Shown: piece after piece, positions 1 to 13,651 of the stretch
Numbering within the stretch: the first letter of the stretch is position 1
How the letters are laid out: every line of letters begins with the position of its first letter
DNA from: Spirodela intermedia
Lineage: Eukaryota > Streptophyta > Magnoliopsida > Alismatales > Araceae
Assembly: GCA_902729315.2 (NCBI GenBank)
Contig: LR746274.1
Location: 930,001-994,000 of the forward strand
DNA: 64,000 nt
Direction: 5' to 3'
Notes under the pieces: generated by a model
Databases searched by the model: none
The model's input: the letters and a program-made list of their open reading frames with translations, nothing else
What the model was told of the DNA's origin: nothing
Made by a program: the position numbers and the translations under genes

Positions 1-821
1 GATGGCCGTCTCGCAAGATAAACAAAGTCAACCGGTCGCTCAAGAAGATCCAGACCGTCATTGACTCTGTCCAGGGGGTGGAGGGTTCCCTGAAATATGA
101 CCCGGTGACTGGGAGCTTCATTGCGGCGGTCACCTCCTCCGACAGGCCGGCCATGAGGGCCATAGAACCGATGCTCTGTGAAACGGCGCCGCCGCCGTTT
201 CAGAGGAAGCCGGAGGAGGAGGAGTGCGCAAAACCGGGAAGAGTCAACATCTCCGGCGCCGACAGGGTTGCCTCCGGCGAGGCCGGCTTCTTCCCGGCGC
301 AGGATGAGGCCCCTCCCACGGTGTGGGAGGCTTCCGGCAAGTGGTCGAGCTCCGTGGCGGCGGCCGACGACGGAGGAGACGCCGGCGAGAGGGCGGACCA
401 GAACCACCTGAGCTCCTCCGGGATGACGGACTCCTCCAACGCTAGTGAGTCGAGCTCGCAGACCTTCAAGAAGGGCTTCAATGGCAGCGACCACGACGGC
501 GATCCCGGCGCCGCCGCCGCCGTCACCGTCAAGGCCACGTACAGGGAGGACACCGTGCGGTTCAAGTTCTTCCCCGAGATGGGGTGCCTCCAGCTGCTGG
601 AGGAGATCGGGCGGCGCTTCAAGCTGGCCACCGGGACCTTCCAGCTCAAGTACATGGACGACGAGGAAGAGTGGGTCCTCCTGGTTAACGACGACGACCT
701 CCGGGAGTCGATCGAGATCTTGGAGTTCTCTGGGACGCGCAGCCTCAGGGTCCTCGTCCGCGATCTTCCTTGCTCCATCGGCAGCTCCGCCAGCAGCAAC
801 TTCCTCCCTTCGGAGCGATGA
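1..821 (+). CDS. NLP: NIN-like protein (NLP) transcription factor, 3' part
   Basis: This is the last coding part of an RWP-RK/PB1 transcription factor; the start lies outside the window. The reading frame opens at base 3. The first residues (WPSRKINKVNRSLKKIQ) are the end of the RWP-RK DNA-binding domain. A Ser/Gly/Glu-rich linker follows, and then a C-terminal PB1 domain (about 525-770) with the basic start VTVKATYRED and the acidic OPCA stretch YMDDEEEWVLLVNDDDL. It ends in TGA at 819-821. NLPs are nuclear nitrate-response regulators that bind nitrate-responsive elements through RWP-RK and pair through PB1; this is family knowledge. No intron is visible in the 272 residues shown. Which NLP paralogue it is cannot be decided from the tail alone. 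Confidence 0.93.
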   Translation, partial: WPSRKINKVNRSLKKIQTVIDSVQGVEGSLKYDPVTGSFIAAVTSSDRPAMRAIEPMLCETAPPPFQRKPEEEECAKPGRVNISGADRVASGEAGFFPAQDEAPPTVWEASGKWSSSVAAADDGGDAGERADQNHLSSSGMTDSSNASESSSQTFKKGFNGSDHDGDPGAAAAVTVKATYREDTVRFKFFPEMGCLQLLEEIGRRFKLATGTFQLKYMDDEEEWVLLVNDDDLRESIEILEFSGTRSLRVLVRDLPCSIGSSASSNFLPSER

Positions 822-2067
822 GAGAGCCGCTGCCTCTGAACCAGCGCAAGCTGGTGTCCCCCCCGTAGGTGGGAATGTTGCAAATCTCCATGGCGGCGGC
901 GATGGTGACCTGGGTTGGGGGGTCAACGCGCCCCTCCACTCTTCGGTGAACTCTGTACATGACTGACTGCTCCTTTCTCCGCGATCGGAACCCCGGGAAG
1001 GGATCGGTACCTGAGAAAGATCCTCTCTTTCTCTCTGTAAAAATACCTGTTTTCTTTGTTTCATGTTCTTCAGGGGCACATGCCTAGGAAACCTTCCTCT
1101 CTTCAGAAGCTCGCCCCCATTAAACTCTGAGAACGCGCGCTGATGATTCCTCGGAGTCAGATTTTGAAACGCGTCCGAAGTGGCTCCCAATCATTCGAAC
1201 TGGGTCGTCGGTGATTCTAATCAATAATTCCTGCTGTTTTTCATCCAAAGATGTGAGCTCTCTCTGTCGTTCTGGTCAACGGTTCGGTCTTATCTTCCTG
1301 TTTCCATTAGCAGAAGGTAGAAACTTTGAATTCGGTTTGACTTTGGACTCACCTCGAGCGCACCCGCGTCCGTAAAACTCTTCATGATTCGACGATAATC
1401 CAGAAAAATAATATTTTTGTAGGCTTCGAGTGAACCCGCTCTCTCTGAGACAAACTCCCCACTCCGCTGGTTGATCTTCAGTTGCCCGGAGCAGAGCAGA
1501 GCGGTCCTGAATCCCATCTGAGGCTTACAGAGACTTGGGGGTCATTGAGTGTAGTTCTTCAGTTCACGGGCTGAAGCAATCGAGCAGAGGCCATAGATTC
1601 TAGTGGCGGAAAAGAATGCCGGGTCATTTGAGTTGTTGTTCTTTCAGACTGTGACAATGATCATATCATGAGGATGAAATCCTCGAGGGGTGTCCCAAGC
1701 AGAAGACGAGAATAAAAGTGAAGATGGTTTCTTCTCTGGATCTCTGAGACATCGTGAGGGGGATGGAGGAACAGAGCCTTTCCTTTTTGCCATAAATTAC
1801 CCCAATTCGCTGCCATGGAGGAAGCAGTTTCGAAGCGACGGCCAGGGATAAATGTCCGGTCTTGGAAGGATACTTGTTGTGGGCTTTTCAGGCTCGCTCG
1901 TCGACCGTCGGTAGCATAAAGCACATGTGGGGCGGGGAAATCGCGGTTGCTCTGTCTTTGGAATGACTTTATTACAACGGCTCTCTCCAGGTCACAAACT
2001 GGGCATCCCCAGGCACATTGAGGAGAGAGAGAGAGAGAGAGAGAGAGATTAATATTACTTTCAATGC
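822..2067. other. Intergenic: convergent 3' regions of NLP and FBL12
   Basis: The NLP gene (+) and the FBL12 gene (-) converge here, so this stretch should hold both 3' UTRs. Short open frames exist on both strands, but none has a plausible start, a domain or splice support. A GA microsatellite lies at the FBL12 side. Nothing else is recognisable. Confidence 0.6.
2023..2048. repeat. (GA)13 microsatellite
   Basis: Uninterrupted GA dinucleotides, 20 bp past the FBL12 stop codon and therefore probably in its 3' UTR. Confidence 0.9.
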
Positions 2068-3196
2068 TCAGGGCGAGGGCGGGCGGAAGAAATAGTCCAG
2101 GCGGGGGCCAATGGAGTGGCGCTCCTCAGTCTTCACCTCCACGGCTCCCCGGGCGAGCCGGAACTCCTCCAGGGCCTGCGGCGTCAGCCGGGGGCAGCCC
2201 TCTATAAATAGAACCTCCAGCCTCCCGCACCCCCCTCGCAGCGCCGCCAGCCCCACATCGCAGAGATTCCTGCACCGGTTCACGTGCAGAACCTTCAGCT
2301 TCTTGCTCGCCCCCGCCACCGCCGACCACCCAGCCGCCCCTACAGCGTGGCACAGGGCGAGGTTCCACTCCTCCAGCAGCGGGCACCCCCTCGCGATCGC
2401 CGCCACGGACTCGTCCCCCGAGAAACGGCACATCCGGAGGTTCAGCACCCTCAGCTGGGCGGCGCCGCCGATGACCCCCAGCCCGTCGCCTCCGTTCCAG
2501 CTCTTGATGCCGGAGACGTTGAGGTACTCGAGGCCGCCGCCGCTGACGGCGGCGCGCAGCCCGTCAGGGGTGAGCGCACAGGAATCCGCCTCCAGATACG
2601 CCAGCGCGGGGGAGCAGCCGGCGAGGCCGCGGCCGGAGACTTCGCGACCGCAGGATGTGATCATCAGGAGGCGCAGCCGCCGGCAGCCCCTGGAGAGTGC
2701 GGCCACGCCGCCGTCGGAGACCTGGAAGGAGTAGGAAAGGTTCACGTTTTCCAGCGCCGGGCAGCTCCCGGCGAGGCATTCCAGCCCCCGGTCGGTGATG
2801 TTGCTCCGGTAGAGCACGACGGAGACCAGGTGGGGGCACCCTGCGGAGACGACGGAGAGGGCGCCGTCCGAGAGGGCGGTGGAGTAGTAGAAGGAGAGGC
2901 ACTGGAGGCCGGCGGTGGAGTCCGGTAGCCGCCACAGGACCGCCTCCGGCAGGTCCACGCAGCCGGTGAACGAGAGCGAGAGGAGATGCGGGAACCTGGC
3001 CAGCAAGCTCGGAAGGTGGCTCGTGTAGATCTTGTGAGCGTCGGGGTTGTAGCATAGCTGGAGGCTCAGGGATGTGCGGGCGGCGTTCTGGAGTGCGAGC
3101 CACCGGCGGCAGGTCAGGCCGAAGGCGTTCCCGGTCGGGGAAGCTCTCCAGTTTTGTGAACACGGCGAGAAGGCAGTCCTCCGGCAGGTGCTCCAT
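2068..3196 (-). CDS. FBL12: F-box/LRR-repeat protein, FBL12-like, with one frameshift
   Basis: This encodes an SCF ubiquitin-ligase substrate receptor of the FBL12 type. The N-terminus (MEHLPEDCLLAVFTKLESF) is the F-box that binds SKP1. About ten leucine-rich repeats follow, e.g. GCPHLVSVVLYRSNITDRGL, LRMCRFSGDESVAAIARGCP and VNRCRNLCDVGL, with the FBL12-type tail VEVKTEERHSIGP. The gene has no intron. The F-box and the repeats are in different frames: one extra base in the C run at 3130-3132 (plus strand) breaks SFPDR|NAFGLTCRRW. Removing one base from that run restores a continuous product of about 375 residues. Past the break, the repeat frame 2068-3006 is intact, so this may be a sequencing error rather than decay. 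The ATG lies 16 nt after the stop of the upstream same-strand gene. Substrate unknown. Confidence 0.88.
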
Positions 3197-3212
3197 GGAG
3201 GGCTCTGCTGAC

Positions 3213-5255
3213 TCAGTGGCCTCCGCTGTCTAAGGGTTGCAGGGCGCCGAGCTTGGCGGAGTATTTTTGACAGGCGGCGGGGTCGCCGTGGCCGTGGCCG
3301 ATGAGGGCGCCGCAGTTGCGGCAGAGAAGGCTGGTCTTGGTGCGGCGGCGGCGGCGCCAGGAGACGGGGAAGCAGGTGACCTCGTCCACCTGGGTGAACC
3401 TGCTGAGGTCTACAGAGGCGAAGGTTATGACACCCTTCTTGATGGACTTACGGTACTCGGAGCCTACGCCAGACGTGATTCTGTTAGAGGATGTCAAGTT
3501 TAAAGGGTACCCACAAGAAGCACAGCTGCACGGAGACAGAACCCGAGAGGCCTCAGCAGCCGCATGCCACAGAAAAAACGAAAAAGAAAAAGAAGCATGC
3601 AGACAACATATGAACGAAGAGGTCAGAAACTAAGGCAATAAATTCATATGATGCTGCAAGATTCATACTAATTAATGGTGCCAAACTGATCGATCAATCA
3701 TGTTCATATGACGCAAAACGATAGCTCCAGAGGCTCCAAGAAGCGGATGATAGATATCGACAAAAGTCTGGGCTTTATTCCAATGAAATTTTTTATCTGG
3801 ATGGGTTTGCAGAAAGATGGTCAGCACTCATCGAGCATGGCAGATGGAGCTTGATGGATATCTAAACCAATGATGGGGGTGAAGCTTCATCCGATGTGTT
3901 CTTGATAGCCATCGAGAGAAGGAGCCGTGTAACATATGTCGTGCTAGAGCCGTTGACTTGTAACGCACCCTTCAAACTAAGGGTTTCCCATGGTGCACTC
4001 ACTGTGATTCTGATCATAGCCCTTATGGTTTAACTGATCACAGCGCCCCTATCACATTTATCTTGATGAGCAATATGGAAACATTAAGTGAATACTTGTT
4101 CATCAAATGATCATTGCTTTAACGTTTCCAACTTTGGGAGAGGAGGATAATTCATCGAAAGAACCTAATTTTTTGCATTATAGTGCTGATTCCTACCACA
4201 TCGAGCTGCGAAAGAACTGGTGTCGTTCTGTCTGCCATTCTCAGATGAGGGATTAAAAGGCTTTTAGATGCATAGCTAATTTGAATCAAGACGCAGTCAG
4301 AACCGGGACATCAAACAGAGCGCGAAGAACCAGACGGACTCGTGTGATCGAAATGTCAAGAACACAGAGAAAAATGTAAGAGAGCAACGAAAGGCTTTGT
4401 ATTACAGGGACAGGACCCTTAAAAAATTGTGAAGAATAGAAACAGCATAAAAATCTTTCACCCGGATTAAAATACCTTCAGATCCACAATTAATTAATGG
4501 AGTTCATCTAAGGGGATTTGCTATAATTCGCTCTTCGGCCGGTAGCGGTGGCCCCGGGGGGTAGCTGGGCACGTTTCCATCGAATCTTCATCTCTGTTTT
4601 TCGATTCAGCGAGACTCTTTCAGAGATCCAGGAGAAGCTTCCATTGATGCTACCAATTCGAATGAAAGATAATTCCATAAGAAACTGTGGATCTATGGCA
4701 AGTCAAGGGTTGATATCATGAGTTAGGTGGTGACAAGATTTTGGTAATCCTCGCCTGGATCTGTGACTAGATATCGGCGAGGTTAAAAAGTCGACCATCT
4801 GCATTTGACACTCAACTAGCTTCCAGATTCTACAGCAGAATTATGATCTCCTCCCATCCCCACCCCCAACCCCAACCCCAACCCCAACCCCCCCCAAAAA
4901 AAAAGAAAAAAAAACAACATAGGGGAAATTAGGCCACCAAAAGTCACGAAGAAATTTAGTTCAAGGTGAAGTCGTACGCTAAAAAGTATATGGAGAACAT
5001 TAACGCGGACGGGCATTCTGATCCAGTCAAATGGCAAACAAGGGGGTGTTAGGAGAGTGATAGAAAGGATCTGGAACGACAAATCATCACACTCGATCGT
5101 TAACTTGTGAACATATATCGAGTCTCCGCCCAACGGACACCGAAATGCGCAAAGCCGCGATCCAATACCCTAGAAATTGCTGTACTTAAAAAAAAAAAAA
5201 AACAGTGAAGCATTCATCCAAAGGATCACCTGTAAACTACATCCGACTGGGACAT
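3213..5255 (-). CDS. Small zinc-ribbon protein, At4g08330-like (2 exons)
   Basis: Exon 1 is 5230-5255 and exon 2 is 3213-3525. They are joined across a 1.7-kb intron with a gtgatc donor and a tgcag acceptor behind a T-rich tract; 26 + 313 nt gives exactly 113 codons (112 aa). The protein starts MSQSDVVYSCASCGYPLNL and resembles the uncharacterised plant family annotated as 'At4g08330, chloroplastic'. Two CxxC pairs (C10/C13 and C77/C80, LLCRNCG) and the motif SRFTQVDEV suggest a single zinc-ribbon fold, possibly Yippee/Mis18-like. An Arg run (residues 66-70) lies between them. No transit peptide is visible in this model, so a chloroplast location is not supported here. Function is unknown. 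Exon 1 is short and was placed by splice motifs and family resemblance; a different 5' exon is possible. Confidence 0.8.
4854..4895. repeat. C-rich (CCCCAA)n tract, G-quadruplex-like on minus strand
   Basis: Repeats of CCCCAA end in a run of C and then A. On the minus strand this is a series of GGGG runs spaced by TT, inside the intron of the zinc-ribbon gene, so the G-rich strand is the RNA sense strand. Confidence 0.85.
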
Positions 5256-6013
5256 CCTCAAGGATCGCACACAAAGAACAACCCTCACCGGCCGCAGCAC
5301 CTAGCACGCATACTTGTGGAAGAGAGATCAGAGGGAGGGGCGTTTCCGAACCAGAGAGGAGCAACGCAGTGTGGACTTTCGGAAGCTCAGGTACCCTTCT
5401 TTCCTTATATATTGTGGGGGAGAGAGAGAGAGAGAGAGAGTGATACCTCTGTACTCAAGAATCTCGTCTTCTTTCTTCCAATCCCTCCCGCGTTCGATTG
5501 ACCCCTTCCTCGGCAAGAAAGTCTAATCTGATGTAGACCTGGAATCGGATGTTTCTCCACCAATGATCTGCATCCACATGGCAAGTCTTCATGTCTCTAT
5601 CTCTCTCGTCCGCGCTTTTTCAGTGCATCTCGATACGCACCATTCTTTGGCCGACAAGGTCTTCCTCCGCGTACGAACGGATGTTGACGTATCCGACGGC
5701 TGTCGCAGACACCGTGGACCCCACAAGAACATACGATTCACCGGCCCGCATCTCCAGCATACAAACCCACATTTTAGCGGGCCTTTCCCTCTATATTTTC
5801 AAGTTGGGCCATTTATGGGCTGACGATAGAGAAAACACGTATTGGGCTAACAATGAGCCCATTTTTGGCGTAGACGTCCATCTCTTAGGAGGGAGGGAGG
5901 GAGAGAGAGGGAAGAGGGGCCCAAAAGTGTTTCCACGGGCAAAAAAGAAGATTTCCTCCTCCCGCGCGCGGGGCAGAGACAGAAGTCAGGGTTTCGAGGA
6001 GGTCGCCGGAACA
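5256..6013. promoter_or_regulatory. Upstream region of zinc-ribbon gene, with (AG)n at 5420-5440
   Basis: This stretch lies between the 3' end of SNRNP40 and the start of the zinc-ribbon gene, both on the minus strand. It must hold the promoter and 5' UTR of the second and the 3' UTR of the first. A 21-bp AG microsatellite at 5420-5440 is in the likely 5' leader; purine/pyrimidine repeats are common in plant core promoters. No clear TATA box was identified. Confidence 0.45.
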
Positions 6014-7060
6014 TTAGATCTCGCCGAGGAAGATCTGCTTGTCGCTGCTGCAGGAGCCGATGACGGGCTCGGCGGGGTGGAAGGCGGTCTCGTTGACGGA
6101 GCCGGTGTGGCCGGGGAGCTTGTAGAGGATGCGGCGGGAGGTGGTGTCCCAGACGTAGACCATCCGGTCGGCGCTCCCCGCCGTAACCCTGCTCCCGTCC
6201 GGCGACCATCCGCAGCGCAGCAGGTTCTTCTCGAAGTTATGCTGGTGGCCGGCGAAGATCTTCACGCAGCGGTTCTCCGGCGCGTACGGCCGCATGTCCC
6301 AGATCCGCAGCGTGCAGTCCATGGCGTTAGTGAGCAGGTACGACCCGTCGGGGCTCAGCTGCATCCCCGTGATCGTGTCGCTGTGACCCTGCAACTTCTC
6401 CACCACCTCCACCCGCCGGAGATCCCACACCTTGATCACGTCGTCCACGCCGCCGGTGTAGACCTTGTCGGAGGCGTCGGAGAAGCCCACCGCCGTGATC
6501 TGGTGCTCCGTGCCAAGATTCTGCACGGAGCCGCGCTGCCGCAGGTCCCACAGCTTCGAGGTGCCGTCGTCGGAGCCGCTCGCCACCAGCGGCGGGCCCC
6601 TGCGGGAGGCGCTGCAGCCGTTCACCACGAAGAGGTGCTCAGTCATCTTCTTCACCTGGCGCCCAGTTTCGACGTCCCAGGCGCGCAGGGTCTTGTCGGC
6701 GCTGGCGGAGATGACCTGGGCGCCGTCGGCCATCCACTGCACCTCCAGGACCGCGTTCTTGTGGCCCCTCAGCACCATGAAGTTCTTGCAGTCTCCGGTG
6801 GTGTTCCAGAGGAAGATGTCCCTGTCGTGGGAACCGGAGGCGATCACCGATCCCGAAGGGTTGAACTTCATCGTGTACACCGCGCTCTGGTGCCCCGTGA
6901 GCAGCATGATCGGAGACTCCAAGCTGGATGCCCTCTGCTGCTTCCCCTCGGGCGGCGCTAGGAGGGTGCCGCCGTACGGCACCGTCGCCCACTCCGCGCC
7001 CGGCCTCGGCCCGGAGAGAGCCAGCGAACTTCCTCCCGCCGCCGCCACCATGTTCGACAT
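6014..7060 (-). CDS. SNRNP40: U5 snRNP 40 kDa WD40 protein (Prp8-binding)
   Basis: This encodes a 348-residue, intronless WD40 protein of the U5 small nuclear ribonucleoprotein, which acts in the nucleus as a Prp8 partner in the spliceosome. After an N-terminal Gly/Ala/Pro-rich stretch come seven WD repeats from about residue 50: GHQSAVYTMKFNPSG/IFLWN, GHKNAVLEVQW/LRAWD, VNGCSASRRG/SKLWD, ITAVGFSDAS/IKVWD, GHSDTITGMQLSPDG/LRIWD, LLRCGWSPDGSR/VYVWD and GHTGSVNETAFHPAEP. Length and order match the plant family throughout, and the product is uninterrupted. The chosen ATG (MSNMVAAAGG) is the first in frame. A good acceptor just upstream (7110/7111) suggests a 5' UTR intron. A 456-codon open frame on the opposite strand is a shadow of its GC-rich codons. 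Confidence 0.96.
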   Translation of the reverse strand: MSNMVAAAGGSSLALSGPRPGAEWATVPYGGTLLAPPEGKQQRASSLESPIMLLTGHQSAVYTMKFNPSGSVIASGSHDRDIFLWNTTGDCKNFMVLRGHKNAVLEVQWMADGAQVISASADKTLRAWDVETGRQVKKMTEHLFVVNGCSASRRGPPLVASGSDDGTSKLWDLRQRGSVQNLGTEHQITAVGFSDASDKVYTGGVDDVIKVWDLRRVEVVEKLQGHSDTITGMQLSPDGSYLLTNAMDCTLRIWDMRPYAPENRCVKIFAGHQHNFEKNLLRCGWSPDGSRVTAGSADRMVYVWDTTSRRILYKLPGHTGSVNETAFHPAEPVIGSCSSDKQIFLGEI

Positions 7061-9870
7061 GCTGTCCTCTGCGAAGCTCGAGACGAAGCTGGTAGCTACT
7101 GTTTGATCTCCTGAGGCAGCAACAGGTGTTCACAGGATGTTATCAATCTACTAATCGAGGGAGATGGCGTGCTGGCAGAGATATTTTCTCAGAGACAAAA
7201 AAACTCAGAATGCAGTGAGAGAATGAGCCAGTTGATCAAAAAAGATGAAGCTAGCGGATCAGACAAAGCGAAAGGCATCATTTTTAGGGAGACGTCGATC
7301 TGGGGGATTAAGATTCTCAAGAAATGAAAGCCCAAGAGCTGGATAGAAGATAAGAAGGATATTGTGCCACGTAATTGAATGAAAAATATTGGGTTCGACA
7401 GAGTATAGAATTTCAGACATGTTTCTGAACATATATCATTATTTCATCCACCGATGCATATATCAACAAGTGAGTTTCTACTCATATATCTGTCAAAAAA
7501 AAGGTGGAAAAAATGTAGATGATCATGTCCTTCTTTTTCGATTAAAGCGATGAAAGCCTAAGTTCTATCGACTCGTATGAAATGAAATCAAGAGATAGAT
7601 CCGAAATTGGAGGAGCACCAGAGGGATGCATACGTTCTGGACTAAAGAATGAAATAACACCTCGATTGAATTCGCCCCTCACCAAAGTTTTTATCTGATT
7701 CAATAACATACTTACACGCACACACCATCATCGGCCCCTTCAACACAAATAAATAACACCTGAGATACCAGCTAACCCGTTGATCATTTCAATGACACTG
7801 CCTCTCCTACCTCCTGGTTAAATTTTTTTTACTACCAATGATAACAATAGTAATAATAATACTAATTAAAGCCTATGCAATGGGCTTTAATTGTTTGTCC
7901 ACATGAAGCTCATCAGGAATCTCGGAAATGTGAAACTCTGGTTGATATTCTGTTCATGTTTCGGTAATATATAACAAGGTCAGTGAGAAAGTTTCCTTGA
8001 AAATTGCATGTATATGTTGGGTTCAAAGGATGAACCTAACACTGCAATGCCCATACTATCGGCTGTGCATATACATCATACATTGAACAATAATGAGATG
8101 TATGTAACAACAGCATAAAAAGGCCCACATTCCTTCCAGGAAGATTCAACCTCAAATTCAAAACACACGCGTAGAAATTATAAAGGCCATAAAAGAAGCC
8201 CAACTTGTAAACTAATTTTTCCTCCTACGATACAGAATACAAAGGATACTTCTAAATTTTAAAATCAACAGTGCCAACATGCATTACTACATAACGCATG
8301 GCAAGGTTTGAAAGCCTTTTTTAAGGGTATTAGGACGCAAAATCTCTATCATGGAAGCTTCAATAGCAGGTCTCTCAACATAACTTCATATCTAATAGAC
8401 ATCCTTGATTAAATATGCTTGTTACAGAAGGAAATAAAGTTGTGGGCGTAGATCATGATCCACTGGACACGGACGCAAGTGTAGGCATTTCAAAATATGA
8501 CAACATTCATTCCGAGGGATATAAAACAATATATACATATGTTATATATTACATGGTGCAGCTTCTCCTCACGAAGAAACTAAGATCCGAAAAAATGCTA
8601 ATCATGTATCTCGGCCACTTTCCAGAATTCTCCAGAACTAATCCCTGATCAGATCATTTCTTTATTGCTTTAGAAAAGGTCTTCCGAGAGATTCATTGTC
8701 AAAACCTTTCTCTTCAACTGACGCAGGGTTTATCATTTCATCCCATCTTGTATGCCCTCAGCATCCACTCCTCACAGCTATATACCCTCATCATTTTTTA
8801 GTCTCGCATAACATATATTTACTCAACTGGCTGCCCTCTAAGTTCCAATTTCCTCTGCTTATTTTCCTGAAGCCCACTCTTCAAGAATCAAGACTATATG
8901 TTTGGCGAGTTCTCAAAAACCTGCGATTACCTACTGACTCAGGTCATTGTCACTGGATACATCTTGGCGTTTGAAAATCAACTCTCTCCATTTTTAGTCT
9001 ATGGGTTTTCCTGAATTTCTCCCTAACCTGGATTTTCCGAGGTTCATTTCTAATCACATTTTCAGAAACCAGCAGAAAGGCTCTCTGAACAAAGAATACT
9101 ATACAACGCGTTCAAGACTCGGGAATGAATTTAAAGAGACCTCTACAAGAGTCAGGCGTTTGTTTTTTCCAGGAAGCATTTTGCACAATGACAGAAGATT
9201 CCATCATTCATCCACCAAGAAGTTCCCCCCGCTAAGAAGCCTTCCGGAGCAGCGATTGGACAGATAAATCCATATCCCGACATGTTTCTAACATCACCGC
9301 TTCGTGTAACTTTAACATCCCCTGGAATCCTCGAAACACGATCGCACCTTTGTTTTTCACTTCCTGCTTTGTCCCTACGTAGATCTTCTCTGGAACGCTT
9401 CCACCTAACCCCACAACATCGTTCGTTTCTCACATTATTCCACATTCCCCTCGCAGCAACGAAATCCGCAATCAAGTTTGATGCCCCTCCGCGCTCAACC
9501 TTTCTTACTCTTGGAAGCCAAGAGCAGGCACACCTTATTCTAGCCTTCGCGGCCAAGTTAGGTTCACCCGGACGCTGATGATTACAGAAACCCTGCGGCG
9601 CCCTAAACCCTAGCTCTTAGATACCTTAAGGAAGACAACCAAGGAGAAGAGAGGAAGAGACGAGACGAAGAACAGCACATCTCCGACGGTGAATCCAGAT
9701 TTGGGGAGACGAGAGGGGAGGGAAGCATACCAGATAAATCCTCGACCTTCTTCGAGCCAAGCGGGAGAGGCAACTCCGGAGTCGACAGGGCGCCGACCAG
9801 ATCAACCAACTGAAAAACGGGGAGACGAATAAAGAGGAAGATGAACCGTTCGGATCTACTTCGTGTCCCC
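7061..9870 (-). other. Likely 5' UTR exons and long leader intron of SNRNP40
   Basis: No protein gene was recognised in these 2.8 kb. On the minus strand there is an acceptor (ctgcctcag) ending at 7111, 50 nt before the SNRNP40 ATG, and a donor (ATCTG|gtatgc) at 9731/9730. This would give a 5' UTR exon at about 9731-9870, a 2.6-kb leader intron at 7111-9730, and a second UTR part at 7061-7110. A telo-box-like ctagggttt on the minus strand sits near 9603-9616. Leader introns of this kind are common in plant housekeeping genes. The join is inference from motifs only. The AT-rich middle shows no clear transposon. Confidence 0.35.
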
Positions 9871-10521
9871 AAAGCCCACTAATTTCATTACCATTTATCG
9901 GATCCACGCGACTATCGACACGACTAGAAAAATGCGCCACGTGGTTCGTCTTGAGACAGCCACCTGGCCTTTTCCCTCTCTCTCTCAGTGGAGAATATGC
10001 ACCGGGCCTTGGAAAGCTTTCGAGCCTTTCAGACCCAGGCCCGAAACTGGCCCGTTACACTACTTATTTAGGTTTATTTAGTCTATTATTTAAATACCCC
10101 TTATTAAGCTGAAAATAACAATGGCACGATTCATAGAAAGGCCATCTGGGCTCGAAAATTTTATATTTTTTTGTGTGGTCTGAGTGGGCCCGGGCCTGCT
10201 TATGAATGGGCTCGGGTCAGAGCTTGATTAATGGGCTTTTTAACGGGCCCGTCAATGATCGTTGTAGACCCTTCTTGTGATGGAGAGACGACCACCGTCC
10301 GATCAACGGTACCGTCGGATTCTACGAAATAACGAAACTACCACCACATCCGAACCGTTGGTGATACTTTTGCGAATCTCACCCGTCCAATCTATCCTTC
10401 CACGCTAGGGTTTGTGCGAGTCTTAAAGAGGGTGGGGGGGTCTGCGTCACAAAACCCTCTCTCATCACCCGCCCTGCCGCCGTCGGTGCCGAGAAGGCGA
10501 GGCAGCAGCTGCAGATCCACG
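9871..10521. promoter_or_regulatory. Divergent promoter between SNRNP40 and RPL5
   Basis: The region holds several TGGGCC/ATGGGCT site II elements (10185-10190, 10231-10237, GGGCCC at 10245-10250) and, on the plus strand, a telo-box ctagggttt at 10405-10413 about 110 nt before the RPL5 ATG. Telo-box plus site II is the usual combination in plant ribosomal-protein promoters. The SNRNP40 leader probably starts at the left edge on the other strand, making this a shared promoter; that part is inference. Confidence 0.6.

Positions 10522-13651
<3,130 letters not shown>

Noticed and set aside
5591-6961. 456-codon plus-strand open frame
   Set aside because: It lies antisense to the conserved SNRNP40 gene, shows no domain, and comes from stop-poor GC-rich sequence.
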